DNA of 64,000 nucleotides from the NCBI RefSeq assembly GCF_000186865.1, contig NW_008705562.1, positions 2,588,526 through 2,652,525 of the forward strand. The letters are read 5' to 3'. Below, in pieces: positions 8,573 to 17,994 of the stretch. The DNA comes from Aureococcus anophagefferens (taxonomy: Eukaryota; Sar; Pelagophyceae; Pelagomonadales; Pelagomonadaceae). A program made the position numbers and the translations under genes. The first letter of the stretch is position 1. Every line of letters begins with the position of its first letter. A model generated the notes under the pieces. It searched no databases, was not told the origin of the DNA, and was given only the letters and a program-made list of their open reading frames with translations.

Positions 8573-10957
8573 ATGGTAAAACTTTTGCGGCTGCTGGTCG
8601 CGCTCGCCGCGGCCGCGGCGGTCGCCGGGGACGCTGCGGCGGCGGACGTCGAGCTCGAGGTCGTCGACGCGACGACCGTCGGGTCCCTCGAGGCGACGGC
8701 GGAGCAGCTCGCGGCGCTTCTGAAGGAGAAGGAGTCGCTCGTCGACAGCCTCTACAGCGAGCTCCAGCGGTCGACGACGGAGACGACGGAGGCGTCGGAC
8801 AAGGACGGGGACGAGGCGCCCTCGGAGTCCGGCGAGAAGCGGAAGCGCAAGAAGACGCGGCCGCCGACGGGCGCGGACGGCGAGTACGCCAAGAAGACGC
8901 GCAAGCCCACGAAGCGGCCGACGCCCGCGCCGAGCCCGGCGCCCCAGGCGGCGGCCACGCCCCGACCGACGAAACGCCCGAAGCCCATGCCGACGCCGCA
9001 GCCGACGAAGGCGCCCGCGCCGCGGCCGTCGACGAGCCCTGTCGGGGCCATCGGCGACGACGACCCGGCGCCCGCGCCGGAGCCCGCGCCGGCGCCCGAG
9101 CCGGAGCCCGCGCCCGCGCCGGAGCCCGCGCCCGCGCCCGCGCCCGAGCCGGCGCCGGAGCCCGCGCCCGAGCCCGCGCCGGAGCCCGCGCCGGAGCCCG
9201 TCTTCGACCCGCCGGCCGAGGACGACCAGCCCGTGCTCGACATCGACGCGGACGGCGACGCCGCGGAGCCCGAGCCCGCGCCCGCGCCCAAGGAGGAGCC
9301 CGAGGCGTACGAGGCCCCCAAGGAGCCGGAGGCGCCCGCGGAGCCGGAGGTGCCGGAGGCGCCCGCGGAGCCCGACGACGCGCCCGCGGAGCCCGAGGCG
9401 CCCTCGGAGGCGCCCGAGGCGCCCGAGGAGCCCGCGTGCGACAGCAGCAGCCGGCCCTGCCCCTGCGACGAGAGCAAGTGCTCGAACCACGGCGCCTGCC
9501 TCCAGCGCGGCGACCAGACGCGGTGCCGCTGCCGGGGCGCGTGGACGGGCGAGACGTGCGACGTCGGCGGCTGCGAGACCCTCGCGGACTGCGGCGCGTG
9601 CCTCGCGGCGACGGCGGCGCCGGCGCGGGGCGGCAAGAAGGGCCGCGGCGGCCGCGGCCAGGGCGGCCGGCGCCTCCTCGACGAGGGCCTCGGCGGCCGC
9701 GGCGGCAAGCGCGGCCGCGGCGGCCGCGACCTCCAGCGCGGCGGCGCGCCGGCGTGCGCCTGGGTCGACGCGGCCTGCGTCGACGCGGAGGACGCCGGCG
9801 GCCGCGGCGCGGCGACCTGCGACGCCGCGGCGGAGTTCCCGACGTCCACGGACGACCGCACGGACGACGCGCCTGCGGCGCCCGCGGCGCCCGGCGACGA
9901 CGCGCCCGCGTACGAGCCGCCGGCCGACGAGCCGCCGGCCGACGAGCCGCCGGCCTACGAGCCGCCGGCGTACGAGCCGCCGGCCCCGGAGGCGCCGCCG
10001 GCGCAGGAGGCGCCCTCCCTCGACGACCCGCTCCCGGCGGAGGACGACGAGGTCGCGGACGACGACGCGCCCTCGCGCCCGTCGCCCGCCGCGCGGCTCG
10101 GCGCGCTCCTCGGCGAGCTGACGGCGAGCGACGACGACGGGCCCGTGAGCGACGCGAAGAAGGCCGCGCCGCTGATCCTCGGCCTGCTCGTCCTCGCCGT
10201 CGGCTTCGCGCTCGTCAAGAAGTGCTGCGGCTGCGTCGCGGGCCTCCGCGGCGGGTCGGCGCCCGCGCAGCCCTACGAGAAGGTGCCCCAGGTCGAGATG
10301 ACGGCGCGGGACGTCGAGAAGGGCACGAACCTGCCGCCGGCCGCGCGGACCGTCGGCGCGCCGCGCGACGACCCGCCCGTCGCGGACGGCGACGACGACG
10401 ACGACGACGCGTTCGGCGACGACGACGGCTGGGGCGACGCCGCGCCCGCGCCGCCGCCGCCGCCCAAGGAGAAGTCGCCGAAGCCCGCGCGGCCCGCGGC
10501 GCCCGCGGCGCAGTCGGCGCAGGCGCGCCGCGACGCGAAGCGCGCGGAGCTCCAGGCGAAGCGCGAGGCGCGCGACCGCGACCGCAAGGACAAGGCCGCG
10601 GCCGCGGAGCCCGCGCCCGCGGGCCTGGCGCCCATCACGCAGCTCGGCGCGCCCAAGGCCGAGCGGCCGCCGCCGAAGCCGAAGCCGCCGCCGCCGCCGC
10701 CGGCCGACGACCCCTTCGCGGCCATGGGCATGGACTCGCCGCCGAAATTCGGCGTCGGCGGCCGCGGCGTCGCCGCGCCCAAGAAGCCCGCCGCCGCGCC
10801 GCGGCCGCCGCGGCCCGCGCCGGCGGCGTCGCGGCCCGCGCCCGTGCCCGCGCCGAAGCCCGTGCCCGCGCCGCCCAAGCCCGCCGCCGCGCCGCTGGAC
10901 CTCACGGACGCGAGCGCCTGGGACGACGACGACCTCGACGACATCCTGAACTCCTAG
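8573..10957 (+). CDS. Type I membrane protein with Pro-rich ectodomain and one EGF-like domain
   Basis: 794 aa. An N-terminal signal peptide ends near VAGDAAAA. A Glu/Lys-rich coil at ~40-70 is followed by basic Pro-rich sequence, a long PAPEP-type tandem repeat (~165-215) and a Glu/Pro/Ala stretch. An EGF-like module follows at ~292-325 (CPCDESKCSNHGACL, RCRCRGAWTGETC). Gly/Arg-rich and acidic Pro-rich segments lead to a single membrane helix at ~529-548 (PLILGLLVLAVGFALV) with a KKCCGC stop-transfer. The cytosolic tail is Pro/Asp-rich and ends in a DDDDLDDI cluster. A cell-surface or wall-linker role is inferred. The repeats are nearly pure GC, so copy number may vary between strains. Confidence 0.85.
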   Translation: MVKLLRLLVALAAAAAVAGDAAAADVELEVVDATTVGSLEATAEQLAALLKEKESLVDSLYSELQRSTTETTEASDKDGDEAPSESGEKRKRKKTRPPTGADGEYAKKTRKPTKRPTPAPSPAPQAAATPRPTKRPKPMPTPQPTKAPAPRPSTSPVGAIGDDDPAPAPEPAPAPEPEPAPAPEPAPAPAPEPAPEPAPEPAPEPAPEPVFDPPAEDDQPVLDIDADGDAAEPEPAPAPKEEPEAYEAPKEPEAPAEPEVPEAPAEPDDAPAEPEAPSEAPEAPEEPACDSSSRPCPCDESKCSNHGACLQRGDQTRCRCRGAWTGETCDVGGCETLADCGACLAATAAPARGGKKGRGGRGQGGRRLLDEGLGGRGGKRGRGGRDLQRGGAPACAWVDAACVDAEDAGGRGAATCDAAAEFPTSTDDRTDDAPAAPAAPGDDAPAYEPPADEPPADEPPAYEPPAYEPPAPEAPPAQEAPSLDDPLPAEDDEVADDDAPSRPSPAARLGALLGELTASDDDGPVSDAKKAAPLILGLLVLAVGFALVKKCCGCVAGLRGGSAPAQPYEKVPQVEMTARDVEKGTNLPPAARTVGAPRDDPPVADGDDDDDDAFGDDDGWGDAAPAPPPPPKEKSPKPARPAAPAAQSAQARRDAKRAELQAKREARDRDRKDKAAAAEPAPAGLAPITQLGAPKAERPPPKPKPPPPPPADDPFAAMGMDSPPKFGVGGRGVAAPKKPAAAPRPPRPAPAASRPAPVPAPKPVPAPPKPAAAPLDLTDASAWDDDDLDDILNS

Positions 10958-11228
10958 GGGGCATTAACTAGCAAGCGGCTTCGAACTCGGGTCGACTCGT
11001 TCGATTGCCAGAGCCGTTGCTCGAAGAGCGCCGCAGCTAATTTGTACGGCACCACGGCACCTCCTCTTCAATTCCGGTCGTTGCCGCTGACTCGGTGTGG
11101 CGAGGCCTGACTTCTTCGAAGCTGGTGCCTGTCGCGCTGCCGTGTCGTCGCCGCTGCCGCACCTCGTGCACATCCAGGACATCGTCGTGGTGCGCATCGA
11201 TCGCAGAAACAATCGCCAGCCTTTGTGA

Positions 11229-11864
11229 ATGCACCTGCGCACGCTCGCGACCCTCACGCTCGTCGCGCGCGCCTCGTCGCTCGCGCGCGGTACCCGCATG
11301 CCGCGCAATGTGGCCAAACAGGACCTGCCGACGAAGATCTGCGTGACGTGCAACCGCCCGTTTACCTGGCGCAAGAAGTGGGAGCGCTGCTGGGACGAGG
11401 TGACGACGTGCTCGAAGCGATGCAACTCGGAGCGGCGGCGGGGCGCGAAGCTCGACGGCGGCGACGACGCGTCGCCGGCGCTCGAGCTCTCCGACGTCTC
11501 CGACGACGACGCCGCGCCGGCGCTGTCGGCGAGAAAGTTGGCGAAGAAGGCCGCCAAGGCCGAGCGGCGCGCGAAGCGCCAGGGCACGGCGTCGAAGGAC
11601 TCGGGCCGCAAGAGCTGCGACCTCTGCGACGCGAAAGTGAATCTCCTCGTGCGCTGCCGCACGGACGAGACGCGCGCGTGGCGCATGGTCTGCGGCGGCT
11701 GCTGGCACGGCGTCTCCGGGGGCGTGCCCGACGGCGACGCGGCGCACCCGCACTACGCGTACGGCGGTCTGTGGAAGAACCGGAATCCCCAGACCGGGGC
11801 ATCCTCGGAGGCCGAGCGCGCGGACGACGCGGCGTTCCTCGCGGCCGCGGCCGCCGGCGCGTAG
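11229..11864 (+). CDS. DUF2256 protein with a second C-terminal CxxC module
   Basis: 211 aa. After a ~25-residue leader that could target an organelle, residues ~30-70 (KICVTCNRPFTWRKKW, then CSKRCNSERR) match the DUF2256 zinc-ribbon family, usually a ~50-aa bacterial protein. A Lys/Ala-rich linker (~100-125) joins it to a second Cys module, CDLCDAKVNLLVRC then MVCGGCW and HPHYAYGGLWK. The function of DUF2256 is unknown; the Cys pairs suggest zinc binding. The gene converges with the oxygenase gene, 21 bp between stops. Confidence 0.82.
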   Translation: MHLRTLATLTLVARASSLARGTRMPRNVAKQDLPTKICVTCNRPFTWRKKWERCWDEVTTCSKRCNSERRRGAKLDGGDDASPALELSDVSDDDAAPALSARKLAKKAAKAERRAKRQGTASKDSGRKSCDLCDAKVNLLVRCRTDETRAWRMVCGGCWHGVSGGVPDGDAAHPHYAYGGLWKNRNPQTGASSEAERADDAAFLAAAAAGA

Positions 11865-11885
11865 GGACCGTAACGTCCCGTCGGC

Positions 11886-12866
11886 TTACCCGTCTTCGAC
11901 GCGCCGGAACCAGAGCGCGAGCGCGAAGCGCGCGCCGGCCTCGACGCGGCGGACCTGGTGGAAGTTGTCGGTGCCGCCCGTGAAGGCGAGCAGACGCCCC
12001 GCGCGGGGCGCCACGAGGCGGTCCGCGTCGACGTCGAGGAAGGCGAAGTCGCCGCCGGCGAAGCCGACGCCGCGCGTGTTGAGGTAGAGGAGGCACGAGA
12101 CCTCGTAGCCTCCGTTGTTGAGCTCGTCCGCGTGCGGGTTCCAGTAGGGGTAGCCGCGCTGGCCCTCGAAGGCGTCGCCGGGCCGCGGCGCCGCGACGAT
12201 GCGCGTGACCATGGCGCCGCTGACGTCCAGCCCGCAGCGGAGGTCGAGGAGCTTCCCGCACGCGGCGGCGCAGCGGTCGACGAGGGACCGGCAGAGGCTC
12301 CCGGGGCAGCTGTCGACGCCGAGGCTCGCCTTGCCGCCGCGCCGCGGCCGCCGGCGCATGCCCGCCAGGGCGAGGCGCACGACGGCCGCGCACTCCGCGG
12401 GCGTCGCGACGCCGTCGGCGACGGCCCGAGGCCCGCCGCCGGGCGCGGCGAGCGCCGCGGAGCGGCCGGCGTCGACGGCCTCGTCCGGCGCGGCGCAGGG
12501 GAGCAGCGGCTTGCCCGGCGCGCAGCGGGCGCGCACGAGGGTCGCCTGCGCGGCCATCAAAGCGGCGCGCCGCGCGGCCTCGCGGTCGCGGTCGTCGGCC
12601 GTCGGGCCCGCCGCGGCCGCGGCGGCCGCCGCCGGCGCCGCGGCGACGCCCCGCCGCAGGTCGCGCAACGCCTCGCCGACGGCGAGGCGCGCGAAGCCCT
12701 CGCGGTCCGCGCCGTAGGCCGCGGCGCCGCCAAACTCGCGCAGGGCGGGACCGCCGTCGCCGTCGAACTCGGCGAGCGCTTTCTGTCTCACGTCCTCGAC
12801 GAAGGCCTGGAACCGCGGATCGGCGCTCATGCGCGCCATCGCCTTCTCATGGACCATGGCGGCCAT
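11886..12866 (-). CDS. 2-oxoglutarate/Fe(II)-dependent dioxygenase, prolyl-4-hydroxylase-like
   Basis: 326 aa from ATG 12866. The C-terminal ~170 residues form a P4H-type double-stranded beta-helix: iron ligands in the HAD motif (PYWNPHADELNNGGYEVS), LLYLNTRGVGFAGGDFAF, the distal His in GTDNFHQVRRV, and the 2-oxoglutarate-binding Arg in GARFALALWF. The N-terminal half is Ala/Arg-rich helix with no known domain. Such enzymes hydroxylate protein or small-molecule substrates using O2 and 2-oxoglutarate; the substrate is unknown. ATGs also occur at codons 4, 10 and 13, so the exact start is uncertain. Confidence 0.85.
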   Translation of the reverse strand: MAAMVHEKAMARMSADPRFQAFVEDVRQKALAEFDGDGGPALREFGGAAAYGADREGFARLAVGEALRDLRRGVAAAPAAAAAAAAGPTADDRDREAARRAALMAAQATLVRARCAPGKPLLPCAAPDEAVDAGRSAALAAPGGGPRAVADGVATPAECAAVVRLALAGMRRRPRRGGKASLGVDSCPGSLCRSLVDRCAAACGKLLDLRCGLDVSGAMVTRIVAAPRPGDAFEGQRGYPYWNPHADELNNGGYEVSCLLYLNTRGVGFAGGDFAFLDVDADRLVAPRAGRLLAFTGGTDNFHQVRRVEAGARFALALWFRRVEDG

Positions 12867-13003
12867 GGACTCACGATAGGGCAGCCCCTAGGCGTGAAAG
12901 GCCACCATTGTGAGGGTCAACATGAGATCGGAGCCGACAGTGAACACGGTGCCACAAGCATGGGCTTGGCATAACCTGCCTCGCGCGCCGCCGCAAACAG
13001 CGA
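12867..13003. promoter_or_regulatory. 137-bp bidirectional promoter region
   Basis: It separates the divergent starts of the oxygenase (12866, minus) and the UPF0489 gene (13004, plus). It is AT-richer than both genes. No known element is recognised. Confidence 0.45.
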
Positions 13004-13861
13004 ATGTTCGTCGTCGTCACCGAGGACCACCACGACGTGCTGCCGTGGCTGCACGCGGCCATGCGGCGCAAGGTGCTGCCGCTGGAGGGCTGGCGCCTCG
13101 TGCACGTCGACGCCCACCCCGACCTCGGCGCCCTCAAGGACGCGGCCATCATCACGAAGCCGCGGGAGCTCTACGCGTTCCTGGACGACTCGGAGTACGG
13201 CATCTGCGAGTGGATTCTGCCGTTGGCGTACCGGGGCCACTGCGGCGCCGTCGACTGGGTGAAGCCGCCGTTCGCCGCTCAGTTCCGCGAGGGATCGTAC
13301 GCGTTCGCCGTGGGCGCGGACGCGTCGGGCGCGCTCAAGGTCGACTGCGACGAGGCCTACTTCAAGGAGGACGGCGCGACGGCGGCCGGGCCCCTCGAGG
13401 GCGCCAGGCCCCTCGCGCTCGCGGTCGTCGCCGCCGACGCGATCGCCGCCGCGCCGCCCGCGGGCGCCTGGGTCCTGGACGTGTGCCTCGACTACTTCGC
13501 CTGCCGCGACCCCTTCGCGGGCGCGCCGCCGGGCGGCCGCCTCTGCGACCCGCTCCCGGCCGGCGGCGCGGCGACGGCGGACGAGGCCGCGGCGGCCGTC
13601 GCCGACCTCGAGGCCGCGCTCGCGCCGACGGCGGCGCGGCCGCCGGCCCTCGTCACGATCGCCCGCAGCACGCTCGACGGCTACTGCCCGGCGGACCTCG
13701 TCGAGGGCCTCGAGGCCGCCGTCGTCGCCGCAGTCGGCCGCCTCTACGGCGCCTGCGTCGTCGTCCGCGACCTCGAGGGGACGAAGGCCTTCGACGCCGC
13801 GGAGGTCGCGCGCGCGTTCCCGCAGACGCCGGCGCGGAAGCGGCCCCGGCATGTATCTTAG
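13004..13861 (+). CDS. UPF0489 family protein (C5orf22-like)
   Basis: 285 aa. The N-terminus FVVVTEDHHDVLPWLHAAM and LVHVDAHPDLG match the UPF0489 family, whose His/Asp pattern recalls the arginase/deacetylase fold. DVCLDYFACRDPF is a further conserved block. Biochemical function is unknown. The TAG stop (13859-13861) overlaps the TAA stop of the convergent ABC transporter gene within the sequence TTAG, so neither gene has a private 3' UTR. Confidence 0.88.
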   Translation: MFVVVTEDHHDVLPWLHAAMRRKVLPLEGWRLVHVDAHPDLGALKDAAIITKPRELYAFLDDSEYGICEWILPLAYRGHCGAVDWVKPPFAAQFREGSYAFAVGADASGALKVDCDEAYFKEDGATAAGPLEGARPLALAVVAADAIAAAPPAGAWVLDVCLDYFACRDPFAGAPPGGRLCDPLPAGGAATADEAAAAVADLEAALAPTAARPPALVTIARSTLDGYCPADLVEGLEAAVVAAVGRLYGACVVVRDLEGTKAFDAAEVARAFPQTPARKRPRHVS

Positions 13862-16800
13862 TTGGCGTCGCCGCCGAGCTGGTGGGACACGAGCCCGAAG
13901 TAGGGCCCGCGCGCGTCCATGAGGGCCTCGTGGGGGCCCTCCTCCTTGAGGACGCCGTCGCCGAAGACGCAGATCTTGGACGCGTGCTTGATCGTGGACA
14001 GCCGGTGCGCGATGACGATCGTCGTGCACTTGGTCGTCGCGAGGAGCGCGTCGAGGGCGTCCTGGACGACGCGCTCCGACTTGGCGTCGAGCGCGGACGT
14101 CGCCTCGTCGAGGACGAGGCACCGCGGATCGCGGACGAGCGCGCGCGCGATGGCCACGCGCTGCTTCTGGCCGCCGGAGAGCTGGACGCCCCGCGCGCCC
14201 ACGGCCGTGCGAAAGCCGTCGGGGAACGTGCCCACGAAGTCGAACGCGTTCGCGAGCTTCGCGGCCCGTTCGACCTCGTCGTCCGTCGCGGCCGGCTTGC
14301 CGTAGCGGATGTTGTCGGCGATGGTGCCCGTGAAGAGGCAGGGCTCCTGGGACACGAGGCCGATGGACGCGCGGAGGCTCTTGACGCCGACGGACCGCAC
14401 GTCCAACCCGTCGACGAGCACGCGGCCGCCGTCGCAGTCGTAGTAGCGCAGCAGCAGCTGGACCGCCGTCGACTTGCCCGCGCCGGACTCGCCGACGAAG
14501 GCCACGGTCTCGCCGGGGTTCACCGTCAGGGAGAGGCCCGCGTAGACGGGCCGGTCCGGCCGCGTCGGGTAGGCGAATTCGACGGCGTCGAAGGTCACCG
14601 CGAGGCCGCCGGACGCCGCGGCGAGCGTCGCGTTCGCGCCCGCCTCGGGCGCGAGCGCGTCGATGGCGCTCTCGCGGTGCACGAGCGCGAAGACCTTCTT
14701 CGCGGACGCCATGGCCTCGGCCTTGTCCACGGAGTCGCCCGCGACCGCGCCGATGCCGAACGCCATGAAGATGACGACGAGCAGCACGGTCATGAGGTCG
14801 CCGAACTCGACCCAGCCCTTGCGGAAGAAGAGGCCGCCGATGTAGTACTGGAAGGCCGCGCCGAAGAGGATCGTCGCCGCGGCGACGCCCGCGCCCAGGC
14901 CGCCCGCGACGCCCTTGCGGATGGCCTGCTGCTCCGGCAGCGCGAGGAACTCGTCGAACTTGGCCGTCACGGCGGCCTCGATGCCGTAGGCGCGGACCGT
15001 GCGCACGTGGAGCACGGCCTCGGCCGCGACGCCGCCGGCCCGCGTGAGCGACTCGTTCGCCGCCTCGGCGACCTTGGCCACGTAGGTCGCCGTGATCGCG
15101 ATGGGCGCGACGATCATGGGGATGATCGCCAGCGTGACGAGCGTGAGGCGCCACGACGCGTCGAAGCTCAACGCCAAACCGCCGAGCACGATGACGAGCA
15201 TCGCCACGGAGAGCGCGATGCGCTGGCCGACGAGCGCGCGCACGGCCGAGCAGTCCTGGGCGAGGCGCGCGGCGAGCGCGCCCGCGGTCGTCGTCGGCGA
15301 GTCGTGCCAGCCGACGGCCTGGCGGATCATCGACTCGAACGACGCCGCGCGGACGTCGCGGACGACGCGCTCGGCGACCCGCGTGAGCCCGTAGGACTTG
15401 AAGAGCTCGCCGATGGCGCCGCCGCCGCCCATGGCGACGAACATCAGCGCCCAGAACTGGGCCTCGCGGCGCATGTCGCGCCGGTCCGTGTTGAAGAAGG
15501 CCGTGATAAACTCGGCCATGAGGAACCCGACCAGCGGCTGCGTCGCGCCGCCGATGCCCGCGCCGAGGCAGCCCAGGCCCGCCCAGCGCCGGTCGCCGTC
15601 GGCGACGGACCAGAGCCAGCCGACGACGGACGACGCGGACACGTCGTCCTTCGCGGCGTCCTCCGGCGCGACCTTGGTATCGTCGTTCTTCTCCTTGGCC
15701 TCGACGGGCACGGCCACGACGACGTCCTCGGCGGCGGCGTGCTCCGCCAGCGCCTCCGACGACGGCGACCGGTCCATGCCCGTGGGGTCGTGGAGCTGCG
15801 CCTCGACCAACGCGTAGTACGTGCCGCGCGCGTCCATGAGCGACTCGTGCGTGCCCTCCTCGGCGACGGCGCCGTCGGCGAAGACGGCGATCTTGTCCGC
15901 GCGGCGCACCGTGGACAGGCGGTGGGCGATGACGAGCGTCGTCCGCCTCTGGGCCGTGACGACGTCGTCGATGGCCCGCTGGACGACGCGCTCCGACTTG
16001 GCGTCGAGCGCGGACGTCGCCTCGTCGAGCACGAGGATCTCCGGGTCGCGGACGAGCGCGCGCGCGATGGCCACGCGCTGCTTCTGGCCGCCCGAGAGCT
16101 GGACGCCGCAGTCGCCGACCTCCGTCTCGAAGCCGTCGGGGAACGCGCCCACGAAGTCGAACGCGTTCGCCAATTTCGCGGCGCGCTCGACGTCCGCGCG
16201 GCCCGCGCCCGCGCGGCCGTGGGCGATGTTGTCGGCGATGGTGCCGCTGAAGAGCACGGGCTCCTGGGCGACGAGGCCGATCTTCGCGCGGAGCGCGGCG
16301 ACGTCCCAGGTCCGCGCGTCGACGCCGTCGACGAGCAGCGCGCCGCCGTCGACGTCGTAGAAGCGGAGCAGCAGCGACACGGCCGTGGACTTGCCGCAGC
16401 CCGAGGGGCCCACCAGCGCGCAGGTCTGGCCCGCGTCGACGGCCAGGGTCAGGCCGGCGTAGACGGGCCGGTCCGGCCGCGTCGGGTACGCGAACGTCAC
16501 TCGGGAGAACGCGATCGCGCCGCCGGCGACGGCGCCCGCGGGCGCCGACGCCTCCCTGGCCTTGGCTTTCGAGTCCGCCGCGTGGGCCTCGGCCGCGACC
16601 TCGGCGTCGTCGATGATCTTGAAGATCTTGCGCGCCTCGGCCGTCGCGAGCGTGAACGCGGCGATGCCGGGAAGCGCCTGGAGCAGCGCCAAACCCCCGA
16701 ACAACACGCAGAGGAACGCCGTCATGATGTCGCCGCCCGTGACGCAGTCGTTGGCCGGCTCGCGGACGTCGCCGTCCTCCATGACCCGATAGTTGCACTC

Positions 16801-17706
16801 GTCGCGGTCCGCCATGTCCGACCGGATGAGGTACGACCCGTACCAGAGCCCGAGCGCCCACGTGCTGTAGAGGATGGCCGCGACCAACGCGCCGTTCAGG
16901 CCCGTGGCCACGGCGGAGCCCAGGGACTCCCGGGCGGCCTCGGCGCACTTGGCGCGGTAATTGTCGGCCTCGAGCTGCTCCGCGCCGAACGCCGCGACGG
17001 TGCGGACGTTCGTCAGCGCCTCCATGGCGGCCGCGGACGCCTCCGCGGACGCCGCCGTCGCGCGGTCGTTCGACTTCTTCTGCCAGGCCGCCGCCGCGCC
17101 GAGGAGGGCGACGATGATCGGCAGCGCGCCGATGGTCACGAGCGTCAGCGACCACGCGTAGTAGAGCGACACGGCGACGCCGAAGACGAAGGCCAGGACG
17201 CCCTGGAGGCCCGTCGTGAACTTCTCGCCTAAACCGTCCTGGATGGCCAGCGTCGACTCGAGCACGGACGCGCCGACGGCGCCCTGGTTCTCGCCGTCGA
17301 ACCACGCGACGGGCTGCCGGAGCAGCGCCGCGAAGTAGTGCTCGCGGCAGCGCCGCGCCTGCTTCGCGGCGACGCGCGTCGCGAGCGCCGTCTGGATCGT
17401 GATGGTGATGAGCTGCTGCACGCCGACGAGCGCGTACATGAGCGCGAAGAAGTGGACGAGGCGCACGGCCTTGGCCGTGTTGTCGTCGTTGAACGAGTCG
17501 ATGAGGTTGCCGAAGATGATGAGCTGCGCGGGCTGGTTCGCGCCGGAGATCGTGACGGTGGCCATGGCCAGCGAGAAGAGGCCGAGGTCGCCCCAGGTCG
17601 CGTAGCGCAGCAGGTGCATGGCGCGCTTGGGGGACGCGGGCGCCGGCGGCGCCTCGACGTCCTCGAGGATCGCCTTCTTCTCCGGCAGCTCCGTGGCCTT
17701 GCACAT
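13858..17706 (-). CDS. Full-size ABC transporter, subfamily B (MDR/P-glycoprotein type)
   Basis: 1282 aa from the ATG at 17706 (MCKATELPEKKA), the usual length of a full ABCB exporter. The frame extends 54 codons further up to 17868 and cannot be excluded. Order is TMD1 (~30-330), NBD1, TMD2 (~620-930), NBD2. NBD1 has Walker A GPSGCGKST (~434), signature LSGGQKQR (~534) and Walker B ILVLDEATS. NBD2 has GESGAGKST (~1070), LSGGQKQR (~1174) and LVLDEATS. All catalytic motifs look intact. It should export lipophilic compounds across the plasma or organelle membrane; the substrate is unknown. Confidence 0.95.
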   Translation of the reverse strand: MCKATELPEKKAILEDVEAPPAPASPKRAMHLLRYATWGDLGLFSLAMATVTISGANQPAQLIIFGNLIDSFNDDNTAKAVRLVHFFALMYALVGVQQLITITIQTALATRVAAKQARRCREHYFAALLRQPVAWFDGENQGAVGASVLESTLAIQDGLGEKFTTGLQGVLAFVFGVAVSLYYAWSLTLVTIGALPIIVALLGAAAAWQKKSNDRATAASAEASAAAMEALTNVRTVAAFGAEQLEADNYRAKCAEAARESLGSAVATGLNGALVAAILYSTWALGLWYGSYLIRSDMADRDECNYRVMEDGDVREPANDCVTGGDIMTAFLCVLFGGLALLQALPGIAAFTLATAEARKIFKIIDDAEVAAEAHAADSKAKAREASAPAGAVAGGAIAFSRVTFAYPTRPDRPVYAGLTLAVDAGQTCALVGPSGCGKSTAVSLLLRFYDVDGGALLVDGVDARTWDVAALRAKIGLVAQEPVLFSGTIADNIAHGRAGAGRADVERAAKLANAFDFVGAFPDGFETEVGDCGVQLSGGQKQRVAIARALVRDPEILVLDEATSALDAKSERVVQRAIDDVVTAQRRTTLVIAHRLSTVRRADKIAVFADGAVAEEGTHESLMDARGTYYALVEAQLHDPTGMDRSPSSEALAEHAAAEDVVVAVPVEAKEKNDDTKVAPEDAAKDDVSASSVVGWLWSVADGDRRWAGLGCLGAGIGGATQPLVGFLMAEFITAFFNTDRRDMRREAQFWALMFVAMGGGGAIGELFKSYGLTRVAERVVRDVRAASFESMIRQAVGWHDSPTTTAGALAARLAQDCSAVRALVGQRIALSVAMLVIVLGGLALSFDASWRLTLVTLAIIPMIVAPIAITATYVAKVAEAANESLTRAGGVAAEAVLHVRTVRAYGIEAAVTAKFDEFLALPEQQAIRKGVAGGLGAGVAAATILFGAAFQYYIGGLFFRKGWVEFGDLMTVLLVVIFMAFGIGAVAGDSVDKAEAMASAKKVFALVHRESAIDALAPEAGANATLAAASGGLAVTFDAVEFAYPTRPDRPVYAGLSLTVNPGETVAFVGESGAGKSTAVQLLLRYYDCDGGRVLVDGLDVRSVGVKSLRASIGLVSQEPCLFTGTIADNIRYGKPAATDDEVERAAKLANAFDFVGTFPDGFRTAVGARGVQLSGGQKQRVAIARALVRDPRCLVLDEATSALDAKSERVVQDALDALLATTKCTTIVIAHRLSTIKHASKICVFGDGVLKEEGPHEALMDARGPYFGLVSHQLGGDAN

Positions 17707-17994
17707 GGCGGCGTTTCTTGGCGACGGTGTGTCGTCCGACGCTGTCAGAGAGCTAGCTACGGTGTGGCGAGGCGACGACGACTCGAGGTCGCGCTGCGAA
17801 GCACGTCGCACGGCGGACACGGGCAGAGGCAGAGCTGAGGTCACCGCTCTGTGTTGCGACTGAGTCACTGCATCTTGGCATCAACAATACCCTCAGGCGG
17901 TACCGGTCACGGACGGATCATCTACTCAAAAGCGCGCGACACGAAAGGGCGAGGGCGGGGGCGCGGCGGCGGCGCGGCGGCGATGCGGTCGCCC

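Noticed and set aside
8315..8579. Small coding genes in the 7943-8572 gap
   Set aside because: Three overlapping frames of similar length, no start context or motifs, and unusual composition.
5777..9490. 1237-codon minus-strand open frame
   Set aside because: Only the last 164 codons look like protein; the rest is antisense to the propeller and EGF genes and Arg/Gly-rich.
12910..17232. Very long plus-strand open frame opposite the ABC transporter
   Set aside because: It is Arg/Gly/Ala-rich with no domain; the minus strand carries a complete transporter. Long antisense frames are a by-product of GC-rich codon use.
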